From an uncultured Erythrobacter sp. (GTDB lineage: Bacteria > Pseudomonadota > Alphaproteobacteria > Sphingomonadales > Sphingomonadaceae): DNA of 64,000 bases. How positions within the stretch are numbered: the stretch's first letter is position 1; the number at the start of each line of letters is the position of its first letter. The DNA is taken from NCBI RefSeq assembly GCF_947497915.1, contig NZ_CANMIJ010000001.1:1051611-1115610 (forward strand). Reading direction: 5' to 3'. The notes beneath the pieces were generated by a model. It saw only the letters and a program-made list of their open reading frames with translations, ran no database searches and was not told the origin of the DNA. A program made the translations under genes and the position numbers. Below are positions 22,047-32,836 of the stretch, one piece after another.

Positions 22047-23924
22047 TTAGCCGTCCGAAGACACCGAATTTTCATCTCTGACCGCATTGGTTGCGGCCCT
22101 TTTGCGCCCGAATGCCTTCAGACGTTCTTCAACTGTAATGAGCTGCTGTCGCAACCGGGCCTGCTCTGCGAACGACCCTTCCGGATCATCGTCAAACCTC
22201 GCAATCGTCGCTGCCATAGCAGCTTCGAGCGCTGGTTTATGGGCCAGCAACGACACAGCTTCAGCCAATTCCTCGCGCGCTTCACCGGGGGGCGTGCCTT
22301 CTCTGAGGAAGGTGTAACGATTGTCTACCGGTGGGGCAGGATAGCCTAGTTCGCCTGATATGGCGTTTGTTGCGTCCGAATCAAGCGTTTCCGACAGCTC
22401 TATCAGCGATTCAATTGCAGGCGCGGCTTTCGCGTCATGTTTGGCGAGTGCAATTAGTGTCTCCGAATGACGCGCGATCTCATTTGGATGGCGCAGCAAT
22501 CCGGCGATAATCGCGCCAAACAGATCGGAGCGCTGTCCGCCTGCCATCGCTTTCTGCAAGGTTGAGCGTGCGCCGCTTGAAAGAGTGCGAGGGGCCGCGG
22601 GTTTGCCGTTCCACGGGCCGCGCTTTGCGGGGCCATTGTATGGCTGTTTTGGCGCGCGGGGCGGGTAGGCAAAGGCTGAGAAGCGATCGAGCAACTCGCG
22701 GCGATACAGCGATTGGATGTCGCGATCCTGGATTGTGTCCACATGTTCCATCAGCCGAGCTTTCAGACCGGCCTTCGATTCGGGACTGCTCAATGGCTGC
22801 GATGACAGTTCGTAATCCCACAGCATATCGAGAAGCGATTTGGGCTGTGATAGCAGCGTCTCCATCGCACCGGCGCCTTGCTCATTGATCAAATCGTCTG
22901 GGTCTTTGCCGGTCGGCAATTGAACAATGCCGAGAGATCGCATGGGCGCGAGCATTGGAAGTGCGCGTGAAATCGCTCTCATGGCCGCTTTTTGCCCCGC
23001 TGCATCCCCGTCGAAACACAGGATCGGCACCTCAACCATGCGCCACAGCATTTCGAGCTGCATTTCCGTTAGCGCGGTGCCAAGCGGTGCAACCGCGTCC
23101 TCAAAACCGGCCTGAGCCAGCGCGACGACATCCATGTATCCTTCGACTACGATCACGCGGCCCGACTGGCGAGAGGCCGGTGCAGCGCGGTGCAGATTGT
23201 AAAGCGTGCGCCCCTTGTCAAAGAGCGGCGTGTCAGGCGAATTAAGATATTTCGCAACGCCTTCGCGCTTGTCGAGGATGCGTCCGCCAAACGCGATTAC
23301 GCGGCCACGTGCGTCCTGAATAGGCAGCATGACCCGTTCTCTGAACCGGTCATAGGTGTTGCCGTCATCGGTGCGGATGCGCATTCCCGTATCGACAAGC
23401 ATTTCCTCATCAAACCGGGTGAGGGCGCGTTTCAATGCTTGCTTGCTTTCAGGTGCGTAGCCGAACCCGAATTCTTTCAAAATTTCTGGCTTCAGTCCGC
23501 GTCGTTCTAAGTATGCAAGCGCTTCGCGACCTTGATAATCGTACAATTGGTGAACGAACCAATCCTGCGCTTCGGTCGTCACATCGATCAGGCTGGCGCG
23601 CTTTTCCGCCTTTTTCGCTGCGATGGGATCAGGCGCGGGGACTTCCATGCCCGCTTCGGCGGCCAGTTCTTTAACCGCATCAATAAAGGACAGCCCCCGC
23701 TGCTCTGTCATCCAGCTGATAACATCGCCATGCGCGCCGCAGCCAAAGCAGTGATAGAACTGTTTCTGATCGTTGACGTAGAAGCTCGGCGTCTTCTCGT
23801 CATGGAACGGACAGCAGCCTTTCCATTCGCGTCCCGCCTTGGTGATCTTGTCCGTGCGCAGGATGACCGTCGATAAGGTCACGCGTGCGCGCAGCTCGTC
23901 CTTCCATTGCGGGGTGATCGTCAT
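22047..23924 (-). CDS. dnaG: DNA primase
   Basis: DnaG synthesises RNA primers for replication. From MTITPQWKDEL it has 625 residues. The N-terminal CHC2 zinc finger is formed by CPFH (Cys38, His41) and HCFGC (Cys59, Cys62). The TOPRIM core follows with VVEGYMDVVALAQ and FDGDAAGQKA, then a helicase-binding C-terminal part that is Ala-rich and poorly conserved. The in-frame reading from 23951 adds nine non-conserved residues. It lies between yqeY and rpoD. Confidence 0.96.
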   Translation of the reverse strand: MTITPQWKDELRARVTLSTVILRTDKITKAGREWKGCCPFHDEKTPSFYVNDQKQFYHCFGCGAHGDVISWMTEQRGLSFIDAVKELAAEAGMEVPAPDPIAAKKAEKRASLIDVTTEAQDWFVHQLYDYQGREALAYLERRGLKPEILKEFGFGYAPESKQALKRALTRFDEEMLVDTGMRIRTDDGNTYDRFRERVMLPIQDARGRVIAFGGRILDKREGVAKYLNSPDTPLFDKGRTLYNLHRAAPASRQSGRVIVVEGYMDVVALAQAGFEDAVAPLGTALTEMQLEMLWRMVEVPILCFDGDAAGQKAAMRAISRALPMLAPMRSLGIVQLPTGKDPDDLINEQGAGAMETLLSQPKSLLDMLWDYELSSQPLSSPESKAGLKARLMEHVDTIQDRDIQSLYRRELLDRFSAFAYPPRAPKQPYNGPAKRGPWNGKPAAPRTLSSGARSTLQKAMAGGQRSDLFGAIIAGLLRHPNEIARHSETLIALAKHDAKAAPAIESLIELSETLDSDATNAISGELGYPAPPVDNRYTFLREGTPPGEAREELAEAVSLLAHKPALEAAMAATIARFDDDPEGSFAEQARLRQQLITVEERLKAFGRKRAATNAVRDENSVSSDG

Positions 23925-23991
23925 GCTATAAAAATGCGCCGGATCGCCCACACACGCAAGCGCGCATTGTGGACGATCCTGTGCGTGAAAA

Positions 23992-24444
23992 TCAGCTAAG
24001 CGCTGCTTTCACCAATCCGCTGGCCAGCTTGCCGTCCAAAACGGCACCATGGCGGCTCTTTAGTTCGCCCATTACGGTGCCCATGTCTTTCATGGACGAT
24101 GCCCCTGTTTCGGCTTTGATCGCCTGGATGGCAGCGGCGGTTTCTTCCTCGCTCATCATCTTGGGCAGAAACTCTTCGATCACGCTGAGTTCGGCTGTCT
24201 CTTTCGCGGCGAGTTCATCGCGCCCACCCGTTTCAAACATTTCGATAGATTCGCGGCGCTGCTTTGCCATTTTCTGCAAAACAGATGTGACCAGCTCATC
24301 GTCAGGGATGTCTTTACCGCTAGTGCGTTCGGCAATGTCGCGGTCTTTGATCTTGGCCGAAATCTGGCGGAGCGCAGCCGTGCGTTCCTTTTCTTTGGCC
24401 TTCATCGCGGTAATCGTGGCGGCTTTGATGTCATCGCGGATCAT
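23992..24444 (-). CDS. GatB/YqeY domain protein
   Basis: This 150-residue protein is the stand-alone YqeY family, related to the tail domain of GatB. Marks are IRDDIKAATITAMKAKEKER, LRQISAKIKDRDI, EEFLPKMMSEEE and the C-terminal MGTVMGELKSRHGAVLDGKL. GatB tails contact tRNA in amidotransferases, but the role of free YqeY is unclear. The ATG at 24444 matches the family start. It precedes dnaG on the same strand, a common arrangement, and is divergent from carA across 160 bases with no recognisable gene. Confidence 0.92.
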   Translation of the reverse strand: MIRDDIKAATITAMKAKEKERTAALRQISAKIKDRDIAERTSGKDIPDDELVTSVLQKMAKQRRESIEMFETGGRDELAAKETAELSVIEEFLPKMMSEEETAAAIQAIKAETGASSMKDMGTVMGELKSRHGAVLDGKLASGLVKAALS

Positions 24445-24604
24445 GGTGTTTTGCTTCTTTTTGTCATTAGTTGTGGATGGATTGGTATATGGGCGCGCTC
24501 TAACGCATTGCGCCCCCACGGGCTAGGTTGACGAGGCGGCAGTTGGCGCTTAGCCGATGGGACTTAGCGACATTGCTGGAAACACCTGACTCGGAGAGCC
24601 CCGA

Positions 24605-25781
<1,177 letters not shown>

Positions 25782-25789
<8 letters not shown>

Positions 25790-26120
25790 CGACCCATATC
25801 GCCGCATTCCAAAATCATTGGAGCTAGTCGCAGATATTGCAGATCGCGGTGTCGATCTGGGCGAAGATCATGCCGTAGAGCACTTCTTTGTTGGCGCTTT
25901 CGACAACGCGGAGGCTGTCTCAGCATTGTTTAATAAAGGCGGCTATGCTGTCGCGGAGGCTCGCCAGTCCAAGGACGACGACATCTTTGGTGTAGTGGTC
26001 AATCAAAAGATCGACGCTGAAACAATCAAGCAATCGATCATCGACGCATGCAAGTATTCAGAGACTCACGATCTTGGCTATGACGGCTGGGATGTCGACG
26101 TATCGCGGTGGAAAATCTGA
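25782..26120 (+). CDS. RraB-like regulator of ribonuclease E activity
   Basis: This 112-residue acidic protein has the RraB fold signature: a pattern of short helices, the VEHFFVGAFDNAEAVSAL block, GYAVAEARQ and the C-terminal YDGWDVDVSRW. In E. coli RraB binds RNase E and alters which transcripts it cleaves. Whether this one does so is inference. The ATG at 25782 lies inside the end of carA and the stop overlaps the next ATG by one base. It is therefore translationally tied to the carbamoyl-phosphate genes, an unusual place for an RNase regulator. Confidence 0.78.
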
Positions 26121-26641
26121 TGAGAGCTGTCGCAATCCTCCCCGTACTCCTGTTCCTCCCAGCTTGCTCGCTATTCGACAACAGCGATCCGCGCGAGGGC
26201 GTTGAGCCGCAGGCCGAGTGCATGGCGCGCTACGCCGATACGCTTGGGCGGCAGGGACGGAACCTGTTGGTTGAATCGAGCGACGATGTCGTGCCCACCT
26301 TCACATACGATGTGACCAAGATGGACCTTGAGGCGATGAAAGTGCTGATGGTCGACGGAAGCGATCAAAGCGCCGGGCGTAGATTAACGGGGCAGCATAA
26401 CGAACTCTCGACCGCAGTCGCCCGCTTTAAAGCGGAGCCGGTGAGCGAAAAGGGTGCATTTTTCCTGGGCCATGATCCCGCGCTGTACCGTGTTCGCGGA
26501 AAGACCCAGCCGCTTAAGAACGTCCTTGCCGCAGCGTGTGAGCGCCAGCAGGCCAATATGCGGCTGGTCGGGATTGACTTCACGACCCCGACTGCTGCGC
26601 CCGAACAAACAGATGCATCTAACGACGAGACCGGAACCTAA
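26120..26641 (+). CDS. predicted lipoprotein between carA and carB
   Basis: This 173-residue protein has a lipoprotein signal ([12 protein letters not shown] then SLFDN) with the lipidated Cys. The mature part is soluble, with no membrane segment and no domain I recognise. The ATG overlaps the rraB stop, and its TAA shares a base with the carB ATG. The whole run carA-rraB-lipoprotein-carB is thus overlapped end to end. Function is unknown, and a role in pyrimidine synthesis is not implied by the sequence. Confidence 0.72.
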   Translation: MRAVAILPVLLFLPACSLFDNSDPREGVEPQAECMARYADTLGRQGRNLLVESSDDVVPTFTYDVTKMDLEAMKVLMVDGSDQSAGRRLTGQHNELSTAVARFKAEPVSEKGAFFLGHDPALYRVRGKTQPLKNVLAAACERQQANMRLVGIDFTTPTAAPEQTDASNDETGT

Positions 26642-29600
26642 TGCCTAAACGTAGCGACATATCCTCGATCCTCGTCATTGGTGCCGGGCCGATCATTATC
26701 GGTCAGGCGTGCGAGTTCGATTATTCGGGCACTCAGGCGATTAAGGCGCTGAAAGAGGATGGCTACCGCGTCGTTCTGGTGAACAGCAATCCGGCGACGA
26801 TCATGACCGATCCGGAATTTGCAGACGCGACCTATGTCGAGCCGATCACGCCGGATATCGTTGCCAAAATCATCGCCAAGGAAAGGCCAGATGCGCTGCT
26901 GCCGACAATGGGCGGTCAAACTGCGCTGAACTGCGCGCTCGCGTTGGATGCTGACGGCACTTTGGAAAAGTATGGCGTCGAAATGATCGGGGCGAAAGCC
27001 GATGCGATCGACAAGGCGGAGAACCGCCAGCGCTTTCGTGAGGCAATGGATTCCATCGGCCTCGAAAGCGCTCGAAGCGGTGTTGCGAACACACTTGAAG
27101 AAGCGCGTGCCCTGATCGAGCACACCGGCCTTCCTGCGATTATCCGTCCCAGCTTTACGCTCGGCGGCACGGGCGGCGGTATCGCCTACAACAAGGCGGA
27201 ATTCGACAAAATCGTGGGTGAAGGACTGGATGCCTCCCCAACCACGGAAGTGTTGGTCGAAGAATCGCTGCTCGGCTGGAAGGAATACGAGATGGAGGTT
27301 GTCCGCGACAAAGCCGACAACGCCATCATCATTTGCGCAATTGAAAACGTCGATCCAATGGGTGTGCACACTGGCGATTCCATTACGGTCGCTCCCGCAC
27401 TGACGCTGACCGACAAAGAATATCAGATCATGCGTACAGCCAGCATCGATGTCCTGCGGGAGATCGGTGTCGAAACCGGCGGTTCCAACGTCCAGTTTGC
27501 GGTGAACCCAAAGGACGGACGGCTCATCGTAATTGAGATGAACCCGCGCGTTTCACGTTCTTCTGCGCTGGCATCGAAAGCCACCGGTTTCCCGATTGCA
27601 CGCGTGGCTGCGAAACTGGCGGTTGGATACACGCTCGACGAGATCACCAACGAAATCACAGGCGCGACTCCGGCGAGTTTTGAGCCGACAATTGACTACG
27701 TCGTGACCAAGATCCCGCGCTTTGCGTTCGAAAAATTCAAAGGGGCGGAAGCAAACCTGTCGACGGCGATGAAGTCGGTTGGCGAAGTCATGGCGATTGG
27801 CCGCAACTTTGCCGAAAGCATGCAAAAGGCGCTTCGCGGGTTGGAGACAGATCTTGACGGGTTCAACCGCGTACAAGACCTCGAAGGTGTATCGCGCGAA
27901 GTCGTAACCGCGTCTCTTTCTCGCCGGACACCGGACCGCCTGTTGAAAGTCGCACAGGCCTTTCGCGAAGGTTTCACGGTTGAAGATATCCAGAATATTA
28001 CCGGTTATGACCCGTGGTTCCTGCGCCAGATCGAAGCGATCATTGATGCGGAACGCGAAGTGCAATCCAATGGTCTGCCGCAAGATGCGGCGGGTCTTCG
28101 CCGACTGAAAGCGATGGGTTTCTCCGACAAACGGCTGGCGACCCTCGCAGTTCGATCAGTCGGCGTGGCGGGAGGCATGGCGGAGACACAGGCGCGGCGT
28201 TCGGGACTGCTACATGATGCGCTTCAAGCTATGGCAGGGGCCACCAGCGAAAGCGAAGTGCGTGCCCTTCGTAAGAAACTCGGCGTGATGCCGGTGTTCA
28301 AACGGATTGACAGCTGTGCAGCTGAGTTTGAGGCGATTACGCCGTATATGTATTCGACATACGAAGCGCCCAGCTTTGGCGAGGCCGAGTGCGAAGCTGA
28401 GCCGTCGGAACGCAAGAAGATCGTCATTCTCGGCGGCGGTCCAAACCGGATCGGGCAGGGCATTGAGTTCGATTATTGCTGCGTGCACGCCTGTTTTGCA
28501 CTGGCAGAGCAGGGCTATGAAACGATCATGGTCAACTGCAATCCAGAGACAGTCTCGACCGATTACGACACGTCCGACCGTCTCTATTTTGAGCCTCTCA
28601 CCGGCGAAGACGTTCTCGAAATCCTTCGGGTTGAACAATCAACCGGCGATTTGGTCGGCGTGATCGTACAGTTTGGCGGGCAAACCCCGCTGAAACTCGC
28701 TCAGGCTTTGGAAGATGAAGGCATTCCGATCCTTGGCACTTCGCCTGATGCGATTGATCATGCTGAAGACCGTGAGCGCTTTGCCAAACTGGTCGATCAG
28801 CTCGGTCTGAAACAGCCGGAAAACGGCATTGCCTACACCCGTGATGAAGCCGCAGCCGTTGCTGCGCGCATTGGCTATCCCGTTCTCTTGCGCCCGTCAT
28901 TCGTGCTTGGCGGCCGCGCAATGGAGATCGTCGATTCCGAGGCGCAGCTTGATGATTACATTAAGACGGCGGTGAATGTGTCGGGTGAGAGCCCGGTTCT
29001 GGTCGATCAATATCTGCGCGATGCCATCGAATGCGATGTTGATGCCCTGTGCGACGGCGATGAAGTCCGCATTGCGGGTGTGATGCAGCATATCGAGGAG
29101 GCTGGCGTCCATTCCGGCGATAGCGCCTGCACCCTCCCGCCATACTCTTTGCCAGCTGAAATCGTTGAGGAAATGGAGCGTCAGGCCGATGCTCTTGCCC
29201 GTGCATTGAAAGTTCGCGGGCTGATGAATGTTCAGTTCGCGGTGAAAGAGGGTGAGGTATACTTGATCGAGGTGAACCCGCGCGCCAGTCGAACTGTGCC
29301 ATTTGTGGCGAAAGCCATCGGTCAGCCAGTCGCAAAAATCGCGAGCCGGATCATGGCTGGCGAAAAGCTCGCTGACTTTGAACCGTTCCGGCGCGACCTC
29401 GATTACATGGCAATCAAGGAAGCGGTCTTCCCGTTCAGCCGTTTCCCCGGTGCCGACCCTATTTTGACACCTGAAATGAAATCGACGGGCGAGGTTATGG
29501 GCATCGATAAGACGTTCCCCGCGGCCTTCCTAAAATCGCAAATCGGCGCAGGTATGACCTTGCCGCGCGAAGGAACCGTGTTTGTCTCGGTCAAAAATAC

Positions 29601-29964
29601 AGACAAGCAAGTCATTGTTCCCGCTGTACAAAACCTGATCAACCAAGGGTTCTCAATCGTCGCAACCGGTGGAACTCAGGAATATCTGAGCGAGCAAGGG
29701 CTTGAAGTCGCGAAGGTCAACAAAGTGGCAGAGGGACAGCCGCATATCGTTGATAAGATTATCGATGGCGAGATCGCTTTGATCTTCAACACAACAGAGG
29801 GTTGGCAGTCGCTTTTGGACTCCAAATCGATCCGCGCGACGGCTCTGGAAAAGAAGGTTCCGTACTATACAACGGCAGCAGCTTCGGTGGCCGCCGCACA
29901 GTCAATTGCAGCGATTACGCCAGAGCAGCTTGAAGTCCGCAGCTTGCAAGACTATTATAGCTAA
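26641..29964 (+). CDS. carB: carbamoyl-phosphate synthase large subunit
   Basis: CarB makes carbamoyl phosphate from bicarbonate, ATP and the ammonia delivered by CarA. The 1107-residue protein shows the internal duplication of two ATP-grasp halves. The first has [17 protein letters not shown] and [12 protein letters not shown], and the second has [17 protein letters not shown] and [14 protein letters not shown]-terminal MGS-like allosteric domain follows (about residues 940-1090). Length and order match the family. The following gene, greA, is separated by 114 bases. Confidence 0.98.
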   Translation: MPKRSDISSILVIGAGPIIIGQACEFDYSGTQAIKALKEDGYRVVLVNSNPATIMTDPEFADATYVEPITPDIVAKIIAKERPDALLPTMGGQTALNCALALDADGTLEKYGVEMIGAKADAIDKAENRQRFREAMDSIGLESARSGVANTLEEARALIEHTGLPAIIRPSFTLGGTGGGIAYNKAEFDKIVGEGLDASPTTEVLVEESLLGWKEYEMEVVRDKADNAIIICAIENVDPMGVHTGDSITVAPALTLTDKEYQIMRTASIDVLREIGVETGGSNVQFAVNPKDGRLIVIEMNPRVSRSSALASKATGFPIARVAAKLAVGYTLDEITNEITGATPASFEPTIDYVVTKIPRFAFEKFKGAEANLSTAMKSVGEVMAIGRNFAESMQKALRGLETDLDGFNRVQDLEGVSREVVTASLSRRTPDRLLKVAQAFREGFTVEDIQNITGYDPWFLRQIEAIIDAEREVQSNGLPQDAAGLRRLKAMGFSDKRLATLAVRSVGVAGGMAETQARRSGLLHDALQAMAGATSESEVRALRKKLGVMPVFKRIDSCAAEFEAITPYMYSTYEAPSFGEAECEAEPSERKKIVILGGGPNRIGQGIEFDYCCVHACFALAEQGYETIMVNCNPETVSTDYDTSDRLYFEPLTGEDVLEILRVEQSTGDLVGVIVQFGGQTPLKLAQALEDEGIPILGTSPDAIDHAEDRERFAKLVDQLGLKQPENGIAYTRDEAAAVAARIGYPVLLRPSFVLGGRAMEIVDSEAQLDDYIKTAVNVSGESPVLVDQYLRDAIECDVDALCDGDEVRIAGVMQHIEEAGVHSGDSACTLPPYSLPAEIVEEMERQADALARALKVRGLMNVQFAVKEGEVYLIEVNPRASRTVPFVAKAIGQPVAKIASRIMAGEKLADFEPFRRDLDYMAIKEAVFPFSRFPGADPILTPEMKSTGEVMGIDKTFPAAFLKSQIGAGMTLPREGTVFVSVKNTDKQVIVPAVQNLINQGFSIVATGGTQEYLSEQGLEVAKVNKVAEGQPHIVDKIIDGEIALIFNTTEGWQSLLDSKSIRATALEKKVPYYTTAAASVAAAQSIAAITPEQLEVRSLQDYYS

Positions 29965-30002
29965 GCATTAAAGCTGTCCTTCCCGACATTTTACCACGTC
30001 AA

Positions 30003-30025
30003 GGCCGCCTCCACCGGAGACGGCC
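30003..30025. repeat. inverted repeat between carB and greA
   Basis: GGCCGCCTCC and GGAGACGGCC form a 10-bp stem with one mismatch around a 3-base loop (ACC). It lies 39 bases after the carB stop. There is no T-tract, so it is not a standard terminator. It may stabilise the carB mRNA end or lie in the greA leader. Confidence 0.55.
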
Positions 30026-30078
30026 ACAGTCGAAATGACGCGGGGTAATAGGGGCGCGGACGTATAGAAAGAACTGGA

Positions 30079-30555
30079 ATGGCTACGATGGAAAAGGTTC
30101 CGATGCTCGCCGAGGGGTACGAGCGTCTGACAACTGATCTCAAGGCGCTTCGTGATGAACGCCCGCGCATCGTTGATGCGATTGAGGAAGCTCGCGCGCA
30201 TGGCGATCTCTCTGAGAACGCCGAATATCACGCTGCAAAAGAGCGTCAGGGTCAGGTTGAAGCCATGATCGGCGACATCGAAGGCAAGATTAGTCGTGCG
30301 CAGATCATCGATCCGACGACTCTGACGGGCGATAAAGTCGTGTTCGGTTCTACCGTCACGCTGCTCGACGAAGACGACAAGCCTGTGAAATATCAGATTG
30401 TTGGCGAAACCGAAGCGGATGCCGCATCGGGCCGCATCTCTTACAGCTCGCCATTGGCGCGCGCGATGATCGGTAAGCAGGTCGAAGAAGAGATCGAAGT
30501 GACTGTCCCCTCAGGTGACAAGTTCTACCTCGTCCAAAAGATCGAATTTATCTGA
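30079..30555 (+). CDS. greA: transcription elongation factor GreA
   Basis: GreA rescues backtracked RNA polymerase by stimulating transcript cleavage through the secondary channel. The N-terminal coiled coil carries the acidic tip ([17 protein letters not shown]), and the C-terminal FKBP-like domain has [16 protein letters not shown] and [13 protein letters not shown]. Its 158 residues are normal. The start could also be the next Met at 30088, which matches the family slightly better. carB-greA adjacency is common in alphaproteobacteria. Confidence 0.97.
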   Translation: MATMEKVPMLAEGYERLTTDLKALRDERPRIVDAIEEARAHGDLSENAEYHAAKERQGQVEAMIGDIEGKISRAQIIDPTTLTGDKVVFGSTVTLLDEDDKPVKYQIVGETEADAASGRISYSSPLARAMIGKQVEEEIEVTVPSGDKFYLVQKIEFI

Positions 30556-30567
30556 TTTTAGCGAAGT

Positions 30568-30592
30568 AAGCCTTTCAATTAAGAGGCTTTTC
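30568..30592. terminator. possible bidirectional terminator between greA and the GNAT gene
   Basis: AAGCCT and AGGCTT form a 6-bp stem with a 10-base loop, followed on the plus strand by a short T run (TTTTT). It lies 12 bases after the greA stop and overlaps the last codons of the converging GNAT gene. The stem is short, so this is tentative. Confidence 0.4.
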
Positions 30593-31066
30593 CATCGCAT
30601 AATTGTGGATCGCCACGGCTTCGCCCTTGTAAGGGATTTCGAAGTCGCGGCGGCCGCTGACAGCGTATCCTGCCCGCTCGAAAGCGGGGCGGGCGAGTTC
30701 GCTGGCCTCGGTGTAAAGCCGCTTCATGTCGTTTGCACGGGCATGTTGTTCGGCCACCGCAAGCAACTCATCGGCTAGGCCGCGCCTTGTATGGCGCGGG
30801 TGGCAATACAGCATGTCGAGATGGCCATCTTCTTCGAGGAGCGCGTATGCCACTGCGATGTCATCAGCATCGGCGGCGACGACGATATGATGTCCTGCAG
30901 CCGCGCGTTCCAGAAATCTTTCGGCGCCCGGGTGGCGGTGCGCCCACGCTGCAACTTGGTCAGGCGAATAGCTAACCGCGCCAACCGCACGAATTGCGGC
31001 CAGCGTTAGATCGGCGAGGGCTGGAGCATCTTCAGCGGTGAAGGGGCGAATTGCGTAAGCCACCAT
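30575..31066 (-). CDS. GNAT family N-acetyltransferase
   Basis: This 163-residue protein has the GNAT fold with the acetyl-CoA motif at LYCHPRHTRRGLADELLAVAE (Q/RxxGxG/A-like as RRGLAD). The typical N-terminal beta-alpha start IRPFTAEDAPALADL is also visible. GNAT enzymes acetylate amines on small molecules or proteins, and the substrate here is unknown. It follows the DUF4170 gene by 19 bases on the same strand, so the two are probably cotranscribed. Confidence 0.87.
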   Translation of the reverse strand: MVAYAIRPFTAEDAPALADLTLAAIRAVGAVSYSPDQVAAWAHRHPGAERFLERAAAGHHIVVAADADDIAVAYALLEEDGHLDMLYCHPRHTRRGLADELLAVAEQHARANDMKRLYTEASELARPAFERAGYAVSGRRDFEIPYKGEAVAIHNYAMEKPLN

Positions 31067-31085
31067 CGCCTCCTTCGGCGTGAGA

Positions 31086-31316
31086 TTATACGTCAGGTGT
31101 CAGCAATTTGTGGATGTGCACGACGACATATTTCATCTCGGCATCATCGACAGTCCGCTGAGCCTGCGCCCGCCATGCGTCGACAGCAGCATCGTATGAG
31201 CTGAACACGCCCACGACGTGGAGGCTTTCCGGATCTTGAAATTCAATGCCGCGCGGGTCGGATACGCGTCCACCCATGACGAGGTGGAGGCGCTGTTCCG
31301 GTGTTGTTTCTTCCAT
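31086..31316 (-). CDS. DUF4170 family protein
   Basis: This 76-residue protein matches the DUF4170 family of small alphaproteobacterial proteins as I remember it, with LHLVMGGRVSDPRG, VVGVFSSYDAAVDAWRAQAQ and the C-terminal YVVVHIHKLL. The ATG at 31316, after AAGGAAAG, is a better start than the in-frame reading from 31397, which adds non-conserved residues. It lies upstream of the GNAT gene and 87 bases downstream of the yqjD-like cluster on the same strand. Function is unknown. Confidence 0.85.
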   Translation of the reverse strand: MEETTPEQRLHLVMGGRVSDPRGIEFQDPESLHVVGVFSSYDAAVDAWRAQAQRTVDDAEMKYVVVHIHKLLTPDV

Positions 31317-31403
31317 AATTCTTTCCTTGGGGAGGAGTTTTTGGTTCACCGGCGCTTTAGCGAAAACCACGCAGCGGACAAGTGCCGCGCCTGACAAAGA
31401 AGC

Positions 31404-31979
31404 TTAGTTTACCACGCGATCCTTGATATCGCGCACCGTTCGTTCAGCGCGGCGGCGCGTCCGGCGCGTAACAGTGCGGCCCTTGTCGACAACATTTCCA
31501 GCAAAATAGTCTGCGTCCCGGCGCACTTCGCGCGCTTTTGCCGATGCGGTGTCGCTGATGTCTTCAACTTTGTCTTTGCCAGCCTTCGCGGTGTCGAGAG
31601 CGTCGTCGATTAGTTTTACGCCGTAAGCGACAACAGCATCGGCCAGCAGCGTGCCGAATGCGGTGCCTCGGCTTTTGGCTGCGGTTGTGACGGTTTTCGC
31701 GGCACCCGACGCGGCGCCATTCACGGCTTTCGCTGCGCCAGTCGCCGCACCGTAAGCTGCGCGGCGACCCGGGCTTGTCATCGCGCCGATGACGATGCCA
31801 GCCGCAATCGCACCGCCAAGCACTTTCAGCGGGTTCTCTTTGACATAAGTCGTGGCTGCGCCGGCAACTTCTTTCGCCTGATCTGCAACAGTACGCTCGG
31901 CAATGCGGCGCTCGCTGGCTTCGATCTTGGCGCGCAGCGTATCGCGCTTGTCGACGGGAACGATCTTTGTATCAGTCAT
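31404..31979 (-). CDS. glycine/alanine-rich membrane-associated protein, yqjD-like cluster gene 4
   Basis: This 191-residue protein has a helical N-terminal part (RDTLRAKIEASERRIAERT), a glycine-zipper-like hydrophobic stretch (VLGGAIAAGIVIGAMTSPGRR), then an Ala/Thr-rich repeat and a basic tail. The pattern of amphipathic helix plus short Gly-rich segment recalls the DUF883/ElaB-YqjD proteins that associate ribosomes with the inner membrane in E. coli. Similarity is by pattern only. The ATG lies inside the end of the preceding gene (8-base overlap). It closes a four-gene operon starting at 33436. Confidence 0.65.
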   Translation of the reverse strand: MTDTKIVPVDKRDTLRAKIEASERRIAERTVADQAKEVAGAATTYVKENPLKVLGGAIAAGIVIGAMTSPGRRAAYGAATGAAKAVNGAASGAAKTVTTAAKSRGTAFGTLLADAVVAYGVKLIDDALDTAKAGKDKVEDISDTASAKAREVRRDADYFAGNVVDKGRTVTRRTRRRAERTVRDIKDRVVN

Positions 31980-32379
31980 GGGTGTCTCCGATAGGGGGAG
32001 GTTCGCGAATATCTGCCTCTTCCTGAAGAGGCTCTGAATCGGCTTCGGGGTCATTTGCGGCCTCATCGGCAGTTTCTTGAGCCGCGTCTTCGATCTCTTC
32101 AACAGGTTCCAGGCCGAGGATTTCCAGGATTGGTCCGCGTGTTAGCCACAAGATAAGGGCTCCAAGCAACACGGCTATGATTCCTCGATTGTCTTCGCCT
32201 TGGGTTTTGGCGACTTCAAACACATCTTTCGCGCCGTCACCGATCCGGCCCGTGATGCGTCCGGCAATACTCTTGCCTGAGAGCGAAGCCTTGGCATGGG
32301 CGATATCCGCCATCAAAACTTCGCGCGCGGCGTCGCGCATCGCGCGGTCTTCGTAGAATTGGCGGTCCAGTTTGCTCAT
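31972..32379 (-). CDS. small single-pass membrane protein, yqjD-like cluster gene 3
   Basis: This 135-residue protein has a charged N-terminal helix, one membrane segment (GIIAVLLGALILWLTRGPIL) and an acidic Pro/Glu-rich tail likely to face the cytoplasm or periplasm. Its place after a holin-like gene and before a glycine-zipper protein suggests a role like YqjK of the enterobacterial yqjDEK operon, but I see no sequence match. It overlaps the upstream gene by four bases and the downstream one by eight. Confidence 0.65.
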   Translation of the reverse strand: MSKLDRQFYEDRAMRDAAREVLMADIAHAKASLSGKSIAGRITGRIGDGAKDVFEVAKTQGEDNRGIIAVLLGALILWLTRGPILEILGLEPVEEIEDAAQETADEAANDPEADSEPLQEEADIREPPPIGDTHD

Positions 32380-32813
32380 GCTCCGCCATCCTTGTTCGAT
32401 GATCCAAACATCAGGCCAAGCCGTTCGGCGTGACCTTTCGCTTTCAGCACCAACAAGATCGTGCCTAGCAAAAGAACGCCGACGACGATCGCGATTGCGC
32501 CCCAGATCGTGACAAGCGGTTCAAGCGCCATAACCATGCCCACGGCCAGTGCGAGGACGGCGATGTGCAAGGAAATGATGGCAACAACGACATAGGCGAC
32601 CGAGAAACCAATGCTTTTCCCGGCAATGCCCGCGCGGGTTTTTTGAAAGGCGATTTCCGCCTCAGCATAGGTGCGCCCGTCGTCGATCAGGGCGGCGATC
32701 TCGTCAGCTATGGATTCGTCAATTGTATCGGGCGGGGCAGTGTCCGCGCTGGGTGAGCCTGACGGATCAAGAGCGTCATGCTCCGTATCCGCTGGCCTTT
32801 CGTCATCGCGCAT
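32376..32813 (-). CDS. phage-holin-superfamily-III-like membrane protein, YqjE-like
   Basis: This 145-residue protein has two adjacent hydrophobic helices (VAYVVVAIISLHIAVLALAV and AIAIVVGVLLLGTILLVL) after a disordered acidic N-terminus, the form of the Phage_holin_3_6 family that includes YqjE. These are chromosomal membrane proteins, not prophage lysis genes. No other phage gene is nearby. In E. coli yqjE follows yqjD, and here it follows a DUF883-like gene by 23 bases. It probably sits in the inner membrane, and its role is unknown. Confidence 0.75.
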   Translation of the reverse strand: MRDDERPADTEHDALDPSGSPSADTAPPDTIDESIADEIAALIDDGRTYAEAEIAFQKTRAGIAGKSIGFSVAYVVVAIISLHIAVLALAVGMVMALEPLVTIWGAIAIVVGVLLLGTILLVLKAKGHAERLGLMFGSSNKDGGA

Positions 32814-32836
32814 TCACTGCCCCCGATATGTTTTGA

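Noticed and set aside
30003-30025. Rho-independent terminator after carB
   Set aside because: A good stem, but no T-tract on either side, so it is listed only as an inverted repeat.
32376-32813. Prophage lysis gene (holin)
   Set aside because: The family includes chromosomal YqjE-type proteins. No endolysin, integrase or structural phage gene is near and the gene sits in a stress-type operon.
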